A stretch of 64,000 bases of DNA from Leptospira paudalimensis (GTDB lineage Bacteria; Spirochaetota; Leptospiria; Leptospirales; Leptospiraceae), in contig NZ_JAMQPR010000001.1 in NCBI RefSeq assembly GCF_026151345.1, positions 2,286,176-2,350,175 of the forward strand, read 5' to 3'. The notes under the pieces are model-generated. The model did no database searches. It saw nothing but the letters and a program-made list of their open reading frames with translations, and was not told the DNA's origin. The translations under genes were made by a program, and so were the position numbers. Shown in pieces: positions 46,391-57,317 of the stretch (position 1 is the stretch's first letter; every line of letters starts with the position of its first letter).

Positions 46391-46900
46391 TTAAAAAAAG
46401 CGCAAAAGAAAAGAACGGATCCAAAATCCAATGGGACTCAAAATTCCTGAGTCTGCAAAAACAACTTTTCCATTGGCATTGACAAAGATTGTAGTTGGGT
46501 AAGCAGAAATCCTCCATTCTTTTAACATTCGGTAATCTGCAGTGTAAATCGGGTAAGTTGATTCTGAAGAAAGGTGGGAGAGGATTTCTTTGGTCTCTTC
46601 AGAATCTTCCGATTCCAAAACAGACAAAAACATGGTTTCTTTTGGTAAAAATTTTAAATTGGCTTCAAGGATTGGTGTGTAGGCTTTGCATACAGTACAC
46701 CAAGTTGCCCAGAAATACACCACCTTGGGGTGGCCTTTCCAGGAACTTGCTTCCGTTGGGGTTGTTGCTAGAGCCTCAATGGGAATGGATGGATTTGTGT
46801 CCCTAGCCTTAAAATAAGCAAATCCTAAGGTTGCGGAAAAAAAGAAAACAAAGGCAAACACCACTTTCCAGCCATAAGGCAACTGTTTCCAAATTTTCAT
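46391..46900 (-). CDS. TlpA-like membrane-anchored thioredoxin
   Basis: A 169-residue protein with an N-terminal membrane anchor (about residues 10-30) and a thioredoxin-fold domain exposed to the periplasm. The redox motif is WCTVC (in YFWATWCTVCKAYTP). The cis-proline loop is AYPTTIFVNANGKVV. I chose ATG 46900, two bases after the UbiA-like stop, because a start farther upstream would overlap that gene. Thiol-disulfide exchange in envelope protein maturation is likely; the partner is unknown. Confidence 0.83.
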   Translation of the reverse strand: MKIWKQLPYGWKVVFAFVFFFSATLGFAYFKARDTNPSIPIEALATTPTEASSWKGHPKVVYFWATWCTVCKAYTPILEANLKFLPKETMFLSVLESEDSEETKEILSHLSSESTYPIYTADYRMLKEWRISAYPTTIFVNANGKVVFADSGILSPIGFWIRSFLLRFF

Positions 46901-46902
46901 CT

Positions 46903-47798
<896 letters not shown>

Positions 47799-47802
<4 letters not shown>

Positions 47803-48827
47803 TTTTTCTTCACTTTATGGGCTTCAATGTATTTCATTTTGACTTTGATTGTTTTAGCATTCTCTAATGTAGGAAACACTAGAAGAATTTTTGGATCTCT
47901 ACCAGTGGAAATCATTTCGACTAACTCACCTGGTAATTGTTTCCCAGCGGTTTTGATATCACTAATTTCTAAGAAGTCTTGGTAATCTTCTGGCAATAAA
48001 CTTTGGCTTACAGTGATTTTTTTAGAATACAAAACTTTGCCGTTTGTATCCAGTATCTGTAGATCATCCAAAACAAAACGAATTCCTCTTTGTTCCAAAG
48101 GATCAATCCTGAGTCCGCCAAATTGATTCATTGTTTCAGGAAGTGTAAATACATACTCATTCCAAACACCAACCCCAGTTTTCGAAACAGGTAAAGAAAC
48201 CATCATTGATTCCGAAGTTTGTGGGTGTTCTTTATCCACAAATGTATACATTTTGATGGTTTGGTCTTTCAAAACTGGAAATTTATATTGGTAATATAAA
48301 ACAGAAATGAGTGATAAAAGCAAAATCGATGTTACAGAAATGATACGAATTTTTCGAATCTGTTTGAATCGATCAAACTTCGTTTCCATTTTGGAACGGA
48401 ATAATGATTTTGATTCATCAATTAAAAAGTTATAAGTCAATAAACAGCCATCAAACATTTCGTTTATCTTAGCTTCAGTAATATCTACTTGGTGGTTGAA
48501 GTTTTTTAAAAACTGAAATGCTTTTGATTTTGTTTCTGGCAATTGAAAAGAAGACAAGTCACTGTCTTTTGGAATTTCTTTTTTGCCATTTAAACTTTGG
48601 TAATAGTTTACCAAATCGTACACAACGTATTTTAATAAAATATTTGCATCTGCGAGTTTATCATTCGATATCAATATCTCAAGTGACTCCAACCGAGATT
48701 CGATTTGTCCCAGTTTTTGTTTTTTTTCTTTTTTAAGAACTTCTAGTTTCTCTTCTTCTGAACTAAGAACGGGAGATTTCCAATAGGAGAGTAATAACTC
48801 TTTCACTGACATTTTCACAACTACCAA
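47799..48827 (-). CDS. Hypothetical single-pass membrane protein
   Basis: A protein of about 340 residues with an N-terminal cytoplasmic coiled-coil half (about residues 20-160), one membrane helix near 180-198 and a C-terminal, probably periplasmic, beta-rich domain with a galactose-binding-like flavour (GGLRIDPLEQRGIRFVLDDLQI). The start could be TTG 48827, GTG 48818 or ATG 48812. It overlaps the UbiA-like gene by 4 bp, so it may serve in the same glycan pathway. No family recognised. Confidence 0.62.
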
Positions 48828-48872
48828 TCCTGATTGTGCCTAAATTTACTAAAACTGATTTTTCTATCCATT

Positions 48873-50399
48873 TTACCCGACTTGGATTTTTACACCGTCG
48901 TCGATGGTACCCATTTTGGGGACTCCCGAATGGCCTGTCGCTGCGATGAGAACCGTAAAAATTCCCACCCTACCCACATACATTACGGCAGCATAAAATA
49001 ATTTCTCGATATCCCCTAATTGGGAAGTCAGGTTCAAACTATAACCCACTGTGGAAAACGAAGAAATCAATTCAAAAAAGATAACATGGAGAGAGTGTTG
49101 GTTTTGGTCTAAAATCCCAAGCAATATGAATACAAATGCCAAGGATACTGTTGCTAAAAAATAAACCCGAATTGCCACAGCCACTGAATTTTTAGAAACA
49201 GTTTCACCAAATAACATCACAGGCTTGGAAGGTTGGATGACATTTTTTAAATAGGCAAGTAATAGAACAAAAGTTGTGATTTTGATACCACCAGCAGTTC
49301 CTTGTGGACCCCCACCAATAAACATGAGTACGGTGATGATGATCACAGTAGCATCATTCAAATGACCAAGGTCCATTGTCGAAAAACCAGCCGTTCTGGA
49401 ACAAACAGACATAAAAAATGCATTGGAAATTTTATCGACTAGTTCCATGCCATGAAAGGTATGAGGGTTACTCCTTTCTAAGAAATAAATTCCAAGGAAT
49501 CCAAATAACAAGAGAGCAAAAGACCCATACACCAAAAGTTTGGATTGGATCCGCGTGGTTTCTCCCCGTAAGTGTTTGTTGTATTCTTCAATTCGATTTT
49601 CTAAAATAGCAGAAAACTGTGCAGGTAATAATAAAAAACGAGGGACATTCCCTGTTTTTAAAGCTTTTTCCATCATAAGGGTCTCAGCGACCACTTCAAT
49701 GCGGTAAACAATTCTCACAAAGATCGTGAGTAAGACTTTTTCGAGTAGGATGATGACAGGAAATCCAATCCCTCCGAAAATCACAAGCCCCGAAACGATA
49801 TATAGGGAAAAAGGATCCAATCGTAAAGCACTTAGGTCATCTGTGATCGAAAAACCTGCGTTATTGAAAGAAGAAACTGCGGTAAAGAGGGAAAAAAACC
49901 AACGGGTATTCTCCCCTTCCACTCCTTCTGGCATATGGAGATACAAACCAATGGCTCCAAGGATTTCGATCGAAAAAGAAATATTGATAATGGAAAGTAA
50001 AATCCGGTTCACTTCATTGGTGGCAAGTGATTCTGTTTCGGTTTGCGTGTCAATGGCAGCACCAACAAAGGCATTAAAACGAGCATTCCTAGAAATCCCT
50101 TTGGTGATGAGAAACCCAACAATCACAGTAAAACTGATGATCCCAAGTCCCCCCAATTGGATGAGGAATAACATGATCCAATGAGTGGAAGGGTTCAGAC
50201 CCGAAAGCGGGATGGGTGACAAACCGGTCACACAAATAGACGAGGCGGAGAGATAGAGACTATCGACAAATGACAACTCACCTTCTTCCGAAATGTACAA
50301 GCCAAACGACCCAAGTAAGATGGCGGCAAAAAAACCAAGACACACCACTCGGGCAAAAGACAAAGTACGAAAAAATCGTTTGAAACGAGCAAGTGGCAT
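48873..50399 (-). CDS. ktrB: KtrB/TrkH-family potassium transporter subunit
   Basis: A 508-residue membrane protein with the four pseudo-repeated pore domains of the Trk/Ktr/HKT superfamily. Selectivity-filter segments are seen in SSICVTGLSP, FNNAGFSI, SRTAGFST and STVGYSL. The IGGGPQGTAGGIKITT loop is typical of KtrB. It should import potassium together with a cytoplasmic RCK subunit (KtrA/TrkA), which is not encoded in the window. KtrB versus TrkH cannot be fully settled; the length favours KtrB. Confidence 0.88.
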   Translation of the reverse strand: MPLARFKRFFRTLSFARVVCLGFFAAILLGSFGLYISEEGELSFVDSLYLSASSICVTGLSPIPLSGLNPSTHWIMLFLIQLGGLGIISFTVIVGFLITKGISRNARFNAFVGAAIDTQTETESLATNEVNRILLSIINISFSIEILGAIGLYLHMPEGVEGENTRWFFSLFTAVSSFNNAGFSITDDLSALRLDPFSLYIVSGLVIFGGIGFPVIILLEKVLLTIFVRIVYRIEVVAETLMMEKALKTGNVPRFLLLPAQFSAILENRIEEYNKHLRGETTRIQSKLLVYGSFALLLFGFLGIYFLERSNPHTFHGMELVDKISNAFFMSVCSRTAGFSTMDLGHLNDATVIIITVLMFIGGGPQGTAGGIKITTFVLLLAYLKNVIQPSKPVMLFGETVSKNSVAVAIRVYFLATVSLAFVFILLGILDQNQHSLHVIFFELISSFSTVGYSLNLTSQLGDIEKLFYAAVMYVGRVGIFTVLIAATGHSGVPKMGTIDDGVKIQVG

Positions 50400-50525
50400 A
50401 TTTCCCTATTCTCTACTTTCTCCAGGATTTTCCCGCTAACCAAAAATCCCAAGTACTTTACAAACGCAGTCCATTTCAGATTTTGGTAGAATCAATTCAA
50501 CTTTAACCTTATTTTTGAGGAAAAT

Positions 50526-52646
50526 ATGACCTCTGCGACGCAAGCAACCAAACGTGATCCAAAATTGGAAAGAATCCGTAATATCGGGATTTCCGCACAC
50601 ATTGACTCAGGGAAAACAACCCTAACAGAACGTATCTTATTTTATACGAACAAAATTCATGCCATCCACGAAGTACGTGGAAAAGACGGTGTGGGTGCTA
50701 CTATGGACAGTATGGACCTCGAACGAGAAAGAGGGATCACGATCCAGTCAGCAGCTACCTATGCGACTTGGAAAGACATTACAATCAACATCATCGATAC
50801 TCCGGGCCACGTTGACTTCACAATTGAAGTAGAACGTTCCCTTCGTGTCCTTGACTCTGCAATTATGGTTCTTTGTGGTGTTGCGGGAGTTCAATCTCAG
50901 TCCATCACAGTTGACCGCCAGATGAAACGTTACAACGTTCCACGTGTTGCCTTTATCAACAAACTCGACAGAACAGGTGCAAACCCATGGAGAGTGATCG
51001 ATCAACTCCGTGAAAAACTCCACCTCAATGCCCATGCAGTACAACTTCCGATCGGACTCGAAAACGACTTAAAAGGGATTGTAGACCTCGTGGAAATGAA
51101 GGCTTATTATTTTGAAGGTCCAAACGGGCAAGATATCAAAATCACTGACATTCCCGATGATTTAAAGGACCAAGCGAACGAAAAACGCGAAGCCCTTCTC
51201 GATGCAGTGTCTCTTTTTAGTGATGAACTCACAGAAGAGATGTTAGAAGGAACTCCGTCTGAAGCTCGTGTCAAAGAAGCGATTCGACGTGGTGTCCTTG
51301 CACTTAAATTTGTTCCTGTATTTATGGGTTCTGCCTTCAAAAACAAAGGGGTTCAAAGACTTCTGGATGGAGTAGCAGACTACCTCGCATCACCTTATGA
51401 TGTGGAAAACACAGCAAAAGAAATTGGAAACGAAGAAAACGAACTTATTTTGGATTCTGATCCAGAAAAACCACTCGTTTGCCTTGCCTTCAAATTGGAA
51501 GACGGTCGTTACGGTCAGTTAACATACGTTCGTGTTTACCAAGGTAGACTCGAAAAAGGGATGACGATCTATAACTCATCTAACAACAAACGCCACAACA
51601 TTGGTCGTCTTGTTCGTATGCACTCCAATGAAATGGAAGATATTTCCAAAGCGGAAGCAGGTGATATCGTTGCTCTATTTGGTATCGATTGTGCATCAGG
51701 GGATACATTCACTGATGGAAAAACAAAACTCACTATGGAGTCTATGTTTGTTCCAAATCCAGTGATCTCACTTACAATTGAATGTAAAGAGTCAAAACAA
51801 CTTCCAAACCTTGCAAAAGCTCTTAACCGTTTCACAAAAGAAGACCCAACCTTCCAAACTGAAATTGATAAAGAGTCTGGTCAAACCATCATCAAAGGGA
51901 TGGGAGAACTCCACCTCGAAGTATACATCGAACGTATGAAACGTGAGTATGGTGTGGACCTTGTGACTGGTGCTCCTCAGGTGGCGTATCGTGAAACCAT
52001 CACTAAATCGGCAGAATTTGATTACACTCATAAAAAACAAACGGGTGGTCAAGGTCAGTTCTCTCGTGTGGCTGGTTACATCGAACCAATCCCACAAGAA
52101 GAAGGAAAGGACTACGAATTCGTAGATAAAATCGTAGGTGGTTCCATCCCTCGCGAATACATCGGATCTTGTGATAAAGGTTTCCGTTCTTGTTTAGAAA
52201 GAGGATCTCTCATTGGATTCCCTATCATCGGAGTTCGTTGTGTGATCAATGATGGTGCTTACCATGATGTGGATTCATCTGATATGGCATTCCAAATTGG
52301 AGCTCGTTACGGATTCCGCCAAGGTTTCTCAAAAGCAGCACCCATCATCCTCGAGCCAATCATGCGTGTGGAAGTAGAAGGACCAACAGAATTCCAAGGA
52401 GCGATCCTTGCTTCCGTGAACCAAAGACGTGGTATGATCTTAAACACAACAGAAGAGAACGGTTATGCTAAAATTGAAGCAGAAGTTCCTCTTGCTGATA
52501 TGTTTGGATACTCCACAGTGCTTCGCTCCTCTACCCAAGGAAAAGCTGAGTTCGCTATGGAATTCTCCAAGTATGCTCCTGTTCCAAGAAACGTAGCAGA
52601 AGAGTTAATGAAAAAATACAAAGTCAACAACAAAGACGAAGAATAA
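50526..52646 (+). CDS. fusA: Translation elongation factor G
   Basis: A 706-residue GTPase that drives ribosome translocation. G1 is [14 protein letters not shown] near residue 24, G3 DTPGHVDF and G4 NKLDR. Domain IV (YRETI...[11 protein letters not shown]) and domain V ([15 protein letters not shown]) are complete. A GAGG lies a few bases before the ATG, and an intrinsic terminator follows. It stands alone, without the rps genes that often accompany fusA. A second EF-G paralogue elsewhere is possible. Confidence 0.96.
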   Translation: MTSATQATKRDPKLERIRNIGISAHIDSGKTTLTERILFYTNKIHAIHEVRGKDGVGATMDSMDLERERGITIQSAATYATWKDITINIIDTPGHVDFTIEVERSLRVLDSAIMVLCGVAGVQSQSITVDRQMKRYNVPRVAFINKLDRTGANPWRVIDQLREKLHLNAHAVQLPIGLENDLKGIVDLVEMKAYYFEGPNGQDIKITDIPDDLKDQANEKREALLDAVSLFSDELTEEMLEGTPSEARVKEAIRRGVLALKFVPVFMGSAFKNKGVQRLLDGVADYLASPYDVENTAKEIGNEENELILDSDPEKPLVCLAFKLEDGRYGQLTYVRVYQGRLEKGMTIYNSSNNKRHNIGRLVRMHSNEMEDISKAEAGDIVALFGIDCASGDTFTDGKTKLTMESMFVPNPVISLTIECKESKQLPNLAKALNRFTKEDPTFQTEIDKESGQTIIKGMGELHLEVYIERMKREYGVDLVTGAPQVAYRETITKSAEFDYTHKKQTGGQGQFSRVAGYIEPIPQEEGKDYEFVDKIVGGSIPREYIGSCDKGFRSCLERGSLIGFPIIGVRCVINDGAYHDVDSSDMAFQIGARYGFRQGFSKAAPIILEPIMRVEVEGPTEFQGAILASVNQRRGMILNTTEENGYAKIEAEVPLADMFGYSTVLRSSTQGKAEFAMEFSKYAPVPRNVAEELMKKYKVNNKDEE

Positions 52647-52678
52647 AACTTCGTTTTTGGTTCTGTTTGGTTTTGGAA

Positions 52679-52703
52679 AAGGCGGGTTTCTCCCGCCTTT
52701 TTT
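52679..52703 (+). terminator. Intrinsic terminator after fusA
   Basis: An 8-bp stem (AAGGCGGG / CCCGCCTT) with a 5-nt loop is followed by a run of T residues, 33 bp after the fusA stop. Confidence 0.88.
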
Positions 52704-52747
52704 ATTGCCCTCTCGCTTTTTCATGTCGATACTTGCCTTAGGGAATT

Positions 52748-53401
52748 ATGCGAAAACAAGGCTTCATAATATGTTTTAGTTTGGCACTGATCGCCTTCCC
52801 CATCCTTTCCAAACAAATCCAAAAACAAACTCCAAACCAAACAAACCCACTGACGTACCGAGTTGTCAAAGGTGATTCTTGGTATGGAATCGCTCGTAAA
52901 ATGAATGTTCCAGCCGAAACTTTGGCAAAGTTAAATGGAAGGACCACTTCCGAAAATTTGTTCGAAAATGAAAAATTACGAATCCCAAAAGATAGGGAAA
53001 CCAAATCCATTTCGTCTGAAACAAAGATAAAAGAAAAAATCACCTTCCCTCTTGTACAAAAAGAAAAAATACAAAAGAAGTTTTCTGAACTTACATATGA
53101 CCCTTATAAAGGAATTCAATTCCAAAGAGGGGGTTCTTCACTTGTCCGTGCTAGTTTTTCAGGAAAGGTCGTACATGTGGATTATATGGATGGGTATGAA
53201 AACTTTGTGATTTTAGAACATGAAAACGGACTTTATTCCGTTTACGGAAATTTAGAAAGGATCCAAGTCACTGAAGGCCAACAAGTGAATGCAAAAGATC
53301 GATTGGGAATCTTATCAAAAGACAAAGGATTGTATTTCCAACTCAACCAAAACAAAACCAATTTGAATCCTGAACTTATCTTACAAAGGGGATTTGAATG
53401 A
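52748..53401 (+). CDS. LysM and degenerate M23 (LytM) domain protein, NlpD/EnvC-like
   Basis: A 217-residue exported protein. A signal peptide covers about residues 1-20. A LysM domain lies at about 35-80 (YRVVKGDSWYGIARKMNVPAETLAKLN), followed by a linker and a LytM/M23 fold at about 130-215 (GKVVHVDYMDGYENFVILEHENGLYSVYGNL). The zinc-binding histidines of active M23 peptidases are missing: the usual HLHFE position reads LYFQL. It probably regulates cell-wall amidases rather than cutting peptidoglycan itself. It overlaps the amidohydrolase by 4 bp. Confidence 0.83.
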   Translation: MRKQGFIICFSLALIAFPILSKQIQKQTPNQTNPLTYRVVKGDSWYGIARKMNVPAETLAKLNGRTTSENLFENEKLRIPKDRETKSISSETKIKEKITFPLVQKEKIQKKFSELTYDPYKGIQFQRGGSSLVRASFSGKVVHVDYMDGYENFVILEHENGLYSVYGNLERIQVTEGQQVNAKDRLGILSKDKGLYFQLNQNKTNLNPELILQRGFE

Positions 53402-54627
53402 CCCGACCTATTTTATTACAATCTGCATCCCTATTCCGAAATGGAAAAATGGAATCAAAAGATCTTTTATTTACGGGTGAAAAAATCACAAGTATCGAAG
53501 ACTCCATCACACCTAACAAGGATATGTTCACTCTTTCCTTACATGGCAAAAAACTGTATCCTGGATTTATCAATTCTCATGACCATTTACTAGCGAGTTA
53601 CCTACCAAAAGTAGGTGGAACAGAAAAACACCTTTCCTGGTTATCTTATGATAATTTGTATAAAAGTTCAGGAGTATTCGCAGAACGCCAACAAATTGAT
53701 CCGGAAATTTTATATTACCTTGGTGCTTACAAAAACTTATTTGCAGGTGTGACATCTGTATTTGATCACATTCCTCATTTTGTGCAAAATCCCTTTCGAG
53801 GAATTTTACCTGTCAAATTGATATCGGATTATACCTTAGCACATTCGGTTGGGAACTATAGTTTGGATTGGGGAGAAGGCCCTGCATTAGAATACCGAAT
53901 GGCAGAACACGCTAACCTTCCTTTTGTGACTCATTTAGCAGAAGGATTAGATGATGATTCAAAACAATCACTTCGTATGTTAGAAAAAATGGATGCACTT
54001 GGTCCACATTCAGTCCTGGTTCATTGTTTGCCATTTGGAGCAAAAGAAGCTGATAAAATTGCAGAAAAAGGAGCATCCATAGTTTGGTGCCCTACTTCAA
54101 ACCTTCACATCTTCGGAAAAACTACAAACATCAAACTCTTTTTAGAAAGAGGAGTTAACGTTTGTTTGGGGACAGATTCTTCCCCCAGTGGATCCAATCA
54201 TTTATTGGAAGAGTTAAAAACTGCAAAATCCATTTATTTTGGATTATACGGCGAGGAACTGCCAGAAGAAACTTTATTAAAAATGGTAACAGAAAATCCA
54301 AGAAAAGCCTTTCGGATGGGAAATCCAAATGCGCTTATGCCTGGTTTAAATTGTGATTTTGTAGTGATCAGTGATGAGAAAAAAACTTCTGAGTTAAATC
54401 TATCGGAACTTCATTGGAAACACATTGATTTGGTTGTCATCGATGGTTATCCTATTTATGGATCACTTGAATTTTTGTCACTCTTCCAAGAGTTTGGATT
54501 GGGTACAGAAGAAATTTCGATCGAAGGAAAAAACAAGTTGGTTGCGGGTTCACCAAAAAAACTCATGAAACAAGTTTCTGACAGTGTCGGTTACAAAAAG
54601 AGTTTGGCTTTTTTACCTAATTTTTAA
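53398..54627 (+). CDS. Amidohydrolase-superfamily deaminase or hydrolase
   Basis: A 409-residue protein of the ATZ/TRZ-like amidohydrolase group. Metal ligands are visible as NSHDHLL (HxH), VTHLAEG, LVHCLPFG and GTDSSPSGSNHLLEEL. The N- and C-terminal beta segments form the composite domain. Substrate cannot be assigned; guanine or cytosine deaminase-like and triazine hydrolase-like proteins share these motifs. Its ATG overlaps the stop of the LysM gene, so the two are co-translated although their roles look unrelated. Confidence 0.82.
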   Translation: MTRPILLQSASLFRNGKMESKDLLFTGEKITSIEDSITPNKDMFTLSLHGKKLYPGFINSHDHLLASYLPKVGGTEKHLSWLSYDNLYKSSGVFAERQQIDPEILYYLGAYKNLFAGVTSVFDHIPHFVQNPFRGILPVKLISDYTLAHSVGNYSLDWGEGPALEYRMAEHANLPFVTHLAEGLDDDSKQSLRMLEKMDALGPHSVLVHCLPFGAKEADKIAEKGASIVWCPTSNLHIFGKTTNIKLFLERGVNVCLGTDSSPSGSNHLLEELKTAKSIYFGLYGEELPEETLLKMVTENPRKAFRMGNPNALMPGLNCDFVVISDEKKTSELNLSELHWKHIDLVVIDGYPIYGSLEFLSLFQEFGLGTEEISIEGKNKLVAGSPKKLMKQVSDSVGYKKSLAFLPNF

Positions 54628-54651
54628 AAATGAAGCGCAAGCGAGGCATGA

Positions 54652-55704
54652 GTGTCAGGTCCTATCGTACGAAATTATAAAGGTGGTTCCATTGTCTATT
54701 TTGAAAAAGACAAGGCAGAGGATATCTTTGTACTACAAAAAGGCCGAGTTGTACTAACTTACACGAATATCAATGGAGTGGAACTCAAAGAGGATGTAAA
54801 ACTCGGTGAGTTTTTTGGAGTGAAGAGTGCCATTGGTCGTTACCCTAGGGAAGAAACAGCACAAGTGATTGGAGCTGCAACGGTTCTTGTCTTCAAAGTG
54901 CCTGAATTCGAAAAATTTGTCTCAGACAAAACTCATCTCATCATCAAAATGCTCAAAGTGTTTTCAAGCCAATTGAGACAAGTACACAGACAGGTTAGGG
55001 AAATCCTCGGACAAGGGGAAGCAAAGAACCCTGCGTTTGAACTCATGAACGTTGCAGAAGTTTTTTATAAAAATGGCAACTTTGACCATGCAGCGTATGC
55101 ATTTGAGAAATACATCCAACATTATCCGGACGGAATGTACTTAGACCGAGCCAAACAACTTTTAGACTTAGCTCGCAAAAAAACACCATTCCCTCTCACC
55201 ATACAAGAGTTAGTTTACAAACCCGAACCTGGATCGCAAACAGGAAAACTCCAAGAGATGTTAAAAACGATGGCAGTACCCGCTTCAAACACAACATCCA
55301 GTGTGGATCCAAATTCTATCCTTTCTCAATATGACAAAGCATCAACTCTCATGAATGCAGGAAAGTATGCAGAAGCCATTGATATGTTTAAAACAGTTTC
55401 TGACAGAACAGATTCAGTGACCCAAGAAGAAGAACAATTTGTTGAAAATTCTCTTTTTTATATGGGAAAATCTAGTTTTAAAGCAAAAGATTACCCAAGT
55501 GCCATTTCTCATTTCTCCAATTTCATCAAACGTTACCCAAAAGGACTACTGCTCAAAGAAAACCTTTACCATTTGGCTCTCGCAACAGAAGCCTCAGGGG
55601 ACAAAGAAAAAGCCAAACAATTGTTCCAAAAGGTAACACAAATGCCTCCTATGGATGACAGTATCTCCGAAGATGCCAAATCCAAACTCAAAGGAGGTAG
55701 ATAG
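54652..55704 (+). CDS. Cyclic-nucleotide-binding-domain protein with TPR repeats
   Basis: A 350-residue protein. Residues about 5-110 are a cNMP-binding fold ([26 protein letters not shown]), with only partial agreement to the phosphate-binding cassette. Residues about 130-345 are TPR-like repeats ([43 protein letters not shown]). The start is GTG 54652: an in-frame TGA precedes it, a GAGG lies about 5 nt upstream, and the nearby ATG at 54648 is out of frame. It ends one base before the Crp-like gene begins. Confidence 0.82.
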   Translation: MSGPIVRNYKGGSIVYFEKDKAEDIFVLQKGRVVLTYTNINGVELKEDVKLGEFFGVKSAIGRYPREETAQVIGAATVLVFKVPEFEKFVSDKTHLIIKMLKVFSSQLRQVHRQVREILGQGEAKNPAFELMNVAEVFYKNGNFDHAAYAFEKYIQHYPDGMYLDRAKQLLDLARKKTPFPLTIQELVYKPEPGSQTGKLQEMLKTMAVPASNTTSSVDPNSILSQYDKASTLMNAGKYAEAIDMFKTVSDRTDSVTQEEEQFVENSLFYMGKSSFKAKDYPSAISHFSNFIKRYPKGLLLKENLYHLALATEASGDKEKAKQLFQKVTQMPPMDDSISEDAKSKLKGGR

Positions 55705-56348
55705 TGAACGACCAAATGTTAGAAGCTATGTTTGGTAAATTTGGAAAGGTGTTCCAACCAAACGAAGTTTTATTTTGTGAATACGAACCTGGTAACGATT
55801 TTTACCTCATCAAAGAAGGAAAAGTCAAAATCACAAAAACCATAGGTACAAGTATCAAAACTTTGGATGTCTTGGAAGCAGGTGATATTTTGGGAGAGAT
55901 GGCGATTTTGGAAGAACAACCAAGGTCTGCTACTGCCATTGCTGTGACGGAAGTAAAAGCACTCAATTTTAATCGTGCAAACTTTGAGATGCTCATGACC
56001 AAAAACCCTGCTCTTGCGATGAAATTATTACATATTTTTTCCTTCCGTATTTATGACCAAAAAAGACGACTGATGATCCTTCTTATGGATGACATCGTGG
56101 GAAAAGTTTGTGACGTCTTTGTGATGTTATACGAGAAACAATACAATAATGATGTTTATAACGAAATCATCCTATCTGCGACAGTAGATGACATTGCCAA
56201 TTGGTGTGCCCAACCTGTCGGAGAAGTCCAAAAAGTCCTCATGCAATATGTAAAAACTGGGAAACTTGACCTCTACCCAGATAAAATTGTTATTCACAAT
56301 ATCTCCGATTTCCAAAGGATAGTGAATCAGAAACGTAAACCTACGTAA
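55704..56348 (+). CDS. Crp/Fnr-like cyclic-nucleotide-binding regulator
   Basis: A 214-residue protein with a cNMP-binding domain (about residues 8-120; [21 protein letters not shown] is close to the consensus phosphate-binding cassette), a dimer helix, and a C-terminal winged-helix-like part ([33 protein letters not shown]). The ligand may be cAMP or cGMP. The start is GTG 55704 with a strong AAGGAGG upstream; it shares one base with the previous stop. tRNA-Arg starts 3 nt after the stop codon. Confidence 0.85.
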   Translation: MNDQMLEAMFGKFGKVFQPNEVLFCEYEPGNDFYLIKEGKVKITKTIGTSIKTLDVLEAGDILGEMAILEEQPRSATAIAVTEVKALNFNRANFEMLMTKNPALAMKLLHIFSFRIYDQKRRLMILLMDDIVGKVCDVFVMLYEKQYNNDVYNEIILSATVDDIANWCAQPVGEVQKVLMQYVKTGKLDLYPDKIVIHNISDFQRIVNQKRKPT

Positions 56349-56350
56349 AA

Positions 56351-56423
56351 GCTCCCATAGCTCAGGTGGATAGAGCACTAGTTTCCTAAACTGGGGACAC
56401 AGGTTCGAATCCTGTTGGGGGCA
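56351..56423 (+). tRNA. tRNA-Arg (anticodon CCT)
   Basis: A full 73-nt cloverleaf: acceptor stem GCTCCCA paired with TGGGGGC (one G-T pair), D-arm, anticodon stem CTAGT/ACTGG with loop TTCCTAA giving anticodon CCT, T-stem ACAGG/CCTGT with TTCGAAT loop, and discriminator A. No CCA is encoded. It reads AGG codons. It lies 2 nt after the crp-like stop codon and 6 nt before prmC. Confidence 0.96.
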
Positions 56424-56429
56424 AACATT

Positions 56430-57317
56430 ATGGCGGAACAACCAGGAACCTTACTTTATTATCTCAAACGTTCCACTGAATTTCTGGAAAAAAAGGAAAT
56501 TCCAAACCCTCGTGTCGATGCTGAATGGCTTCTCTCGGACCTACTTGGTTTACCTAGGATCAAACTCTATTCCCAATTCGAAATGCCTCTTTCTCAAAAA
56601 GAGATCGATTTGTATAGAGAGCGAATTGTAGAACGAAGCAAACGAAAACCAGTAGCCTACATCACAGGGAAAAAAGGGTTTCACCAATTTGAATACTTCG
56701 TATCGGAAGATGTTCTCATCCCAAGGCCAGAAACGGAAGAACTTGTAGATTATCTTTTTAAACAAAAAGAAACACTGACCAATGAATTTCCTGATGGAAT
56801 ACAAATATGGGATTTGTGTTCGGGAAGTGGATGTATTGGCCTTAGTTTATCACAACTTCTAAAACCAAACTTTGTTGTGTTATCTGATATTTCAGAAAAA
56901 GCAATCGAAACCAGTAAATCAAACGCAGAAAAATACAAACTAACAGATATTCAGTTTTATGTTTCGAATCTAGACAATTCGCTTCCGAATGAATTCCGTT
57001 TTGATGTGATTGTATCTAATCCTCCTTATATCCCAGAATCGGAAAAAAAAGACATTATGCCTGATGTTTTGGAATATGAACCCCATCTAGCATTGTTTGT
57101 TTCCGATATCCTCTCTTTCCATCGAGACTTATTTGAATCCGTCAAAAGACGATTAAAACCAGGTGGTTGGTTTTTGATGGAAACCCATCCGACTTACATC
57201 CAAGAATTAGAAAACTTGGCAATCAGTTTGGGTTTTGTTTCCCCTAGGAAGATTTTGGATAGTTCTCAAAAGGAACGTTTTTTGTTTCTGAAAACTGAAT
57301 CGAAGTTTGAATCTTAA
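56430..57317 (+). CDS. prmC: Peptide chain release factor N5-glutamine methyltransferase
   Basis: Methylates the GGQ glutamine of RF1 and RF2. The 295 residues contain the SAM motif WDLCSGSGCIGLSL and the diagnostic NPPY motif in VSNPPYIPESE. The N-terminal helical domain (YLKRSTEFLEKKEIPNPRVDAEWLL) is also typical. I chose ATG 56430; the frame extends upstream into the tRNA but cannot be coding there. The last 74 bp overlap the 3' end of the convergent marR gene. Confidence 0.93.
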   Translation: MAEQPGTLLYYLKRSTEFLEKKEIPNPRVDAEWLLSDLLGLPRIKLYSQFEMPLSQKEIDLYRERIVERSKRKPVAYITGKKGFHQFEYFVSEDVLIPRPETEELVDYLFKQKETLTNEFPDGIQIWDLCSGSGCIGLSLSQLLKPNFVVLSDISEKAIETSKSNAEKYKLTDIQFYVSNLDNSLPNEFRFDVIVSNPPYIPESEKKDIMPDVLEYEPHLALFVSDILSFHRDLFESVKRRLKPGGWFLMETHPTYIQELENLAISLGFVSPRKILDSSQKERFLFLKTESKFES

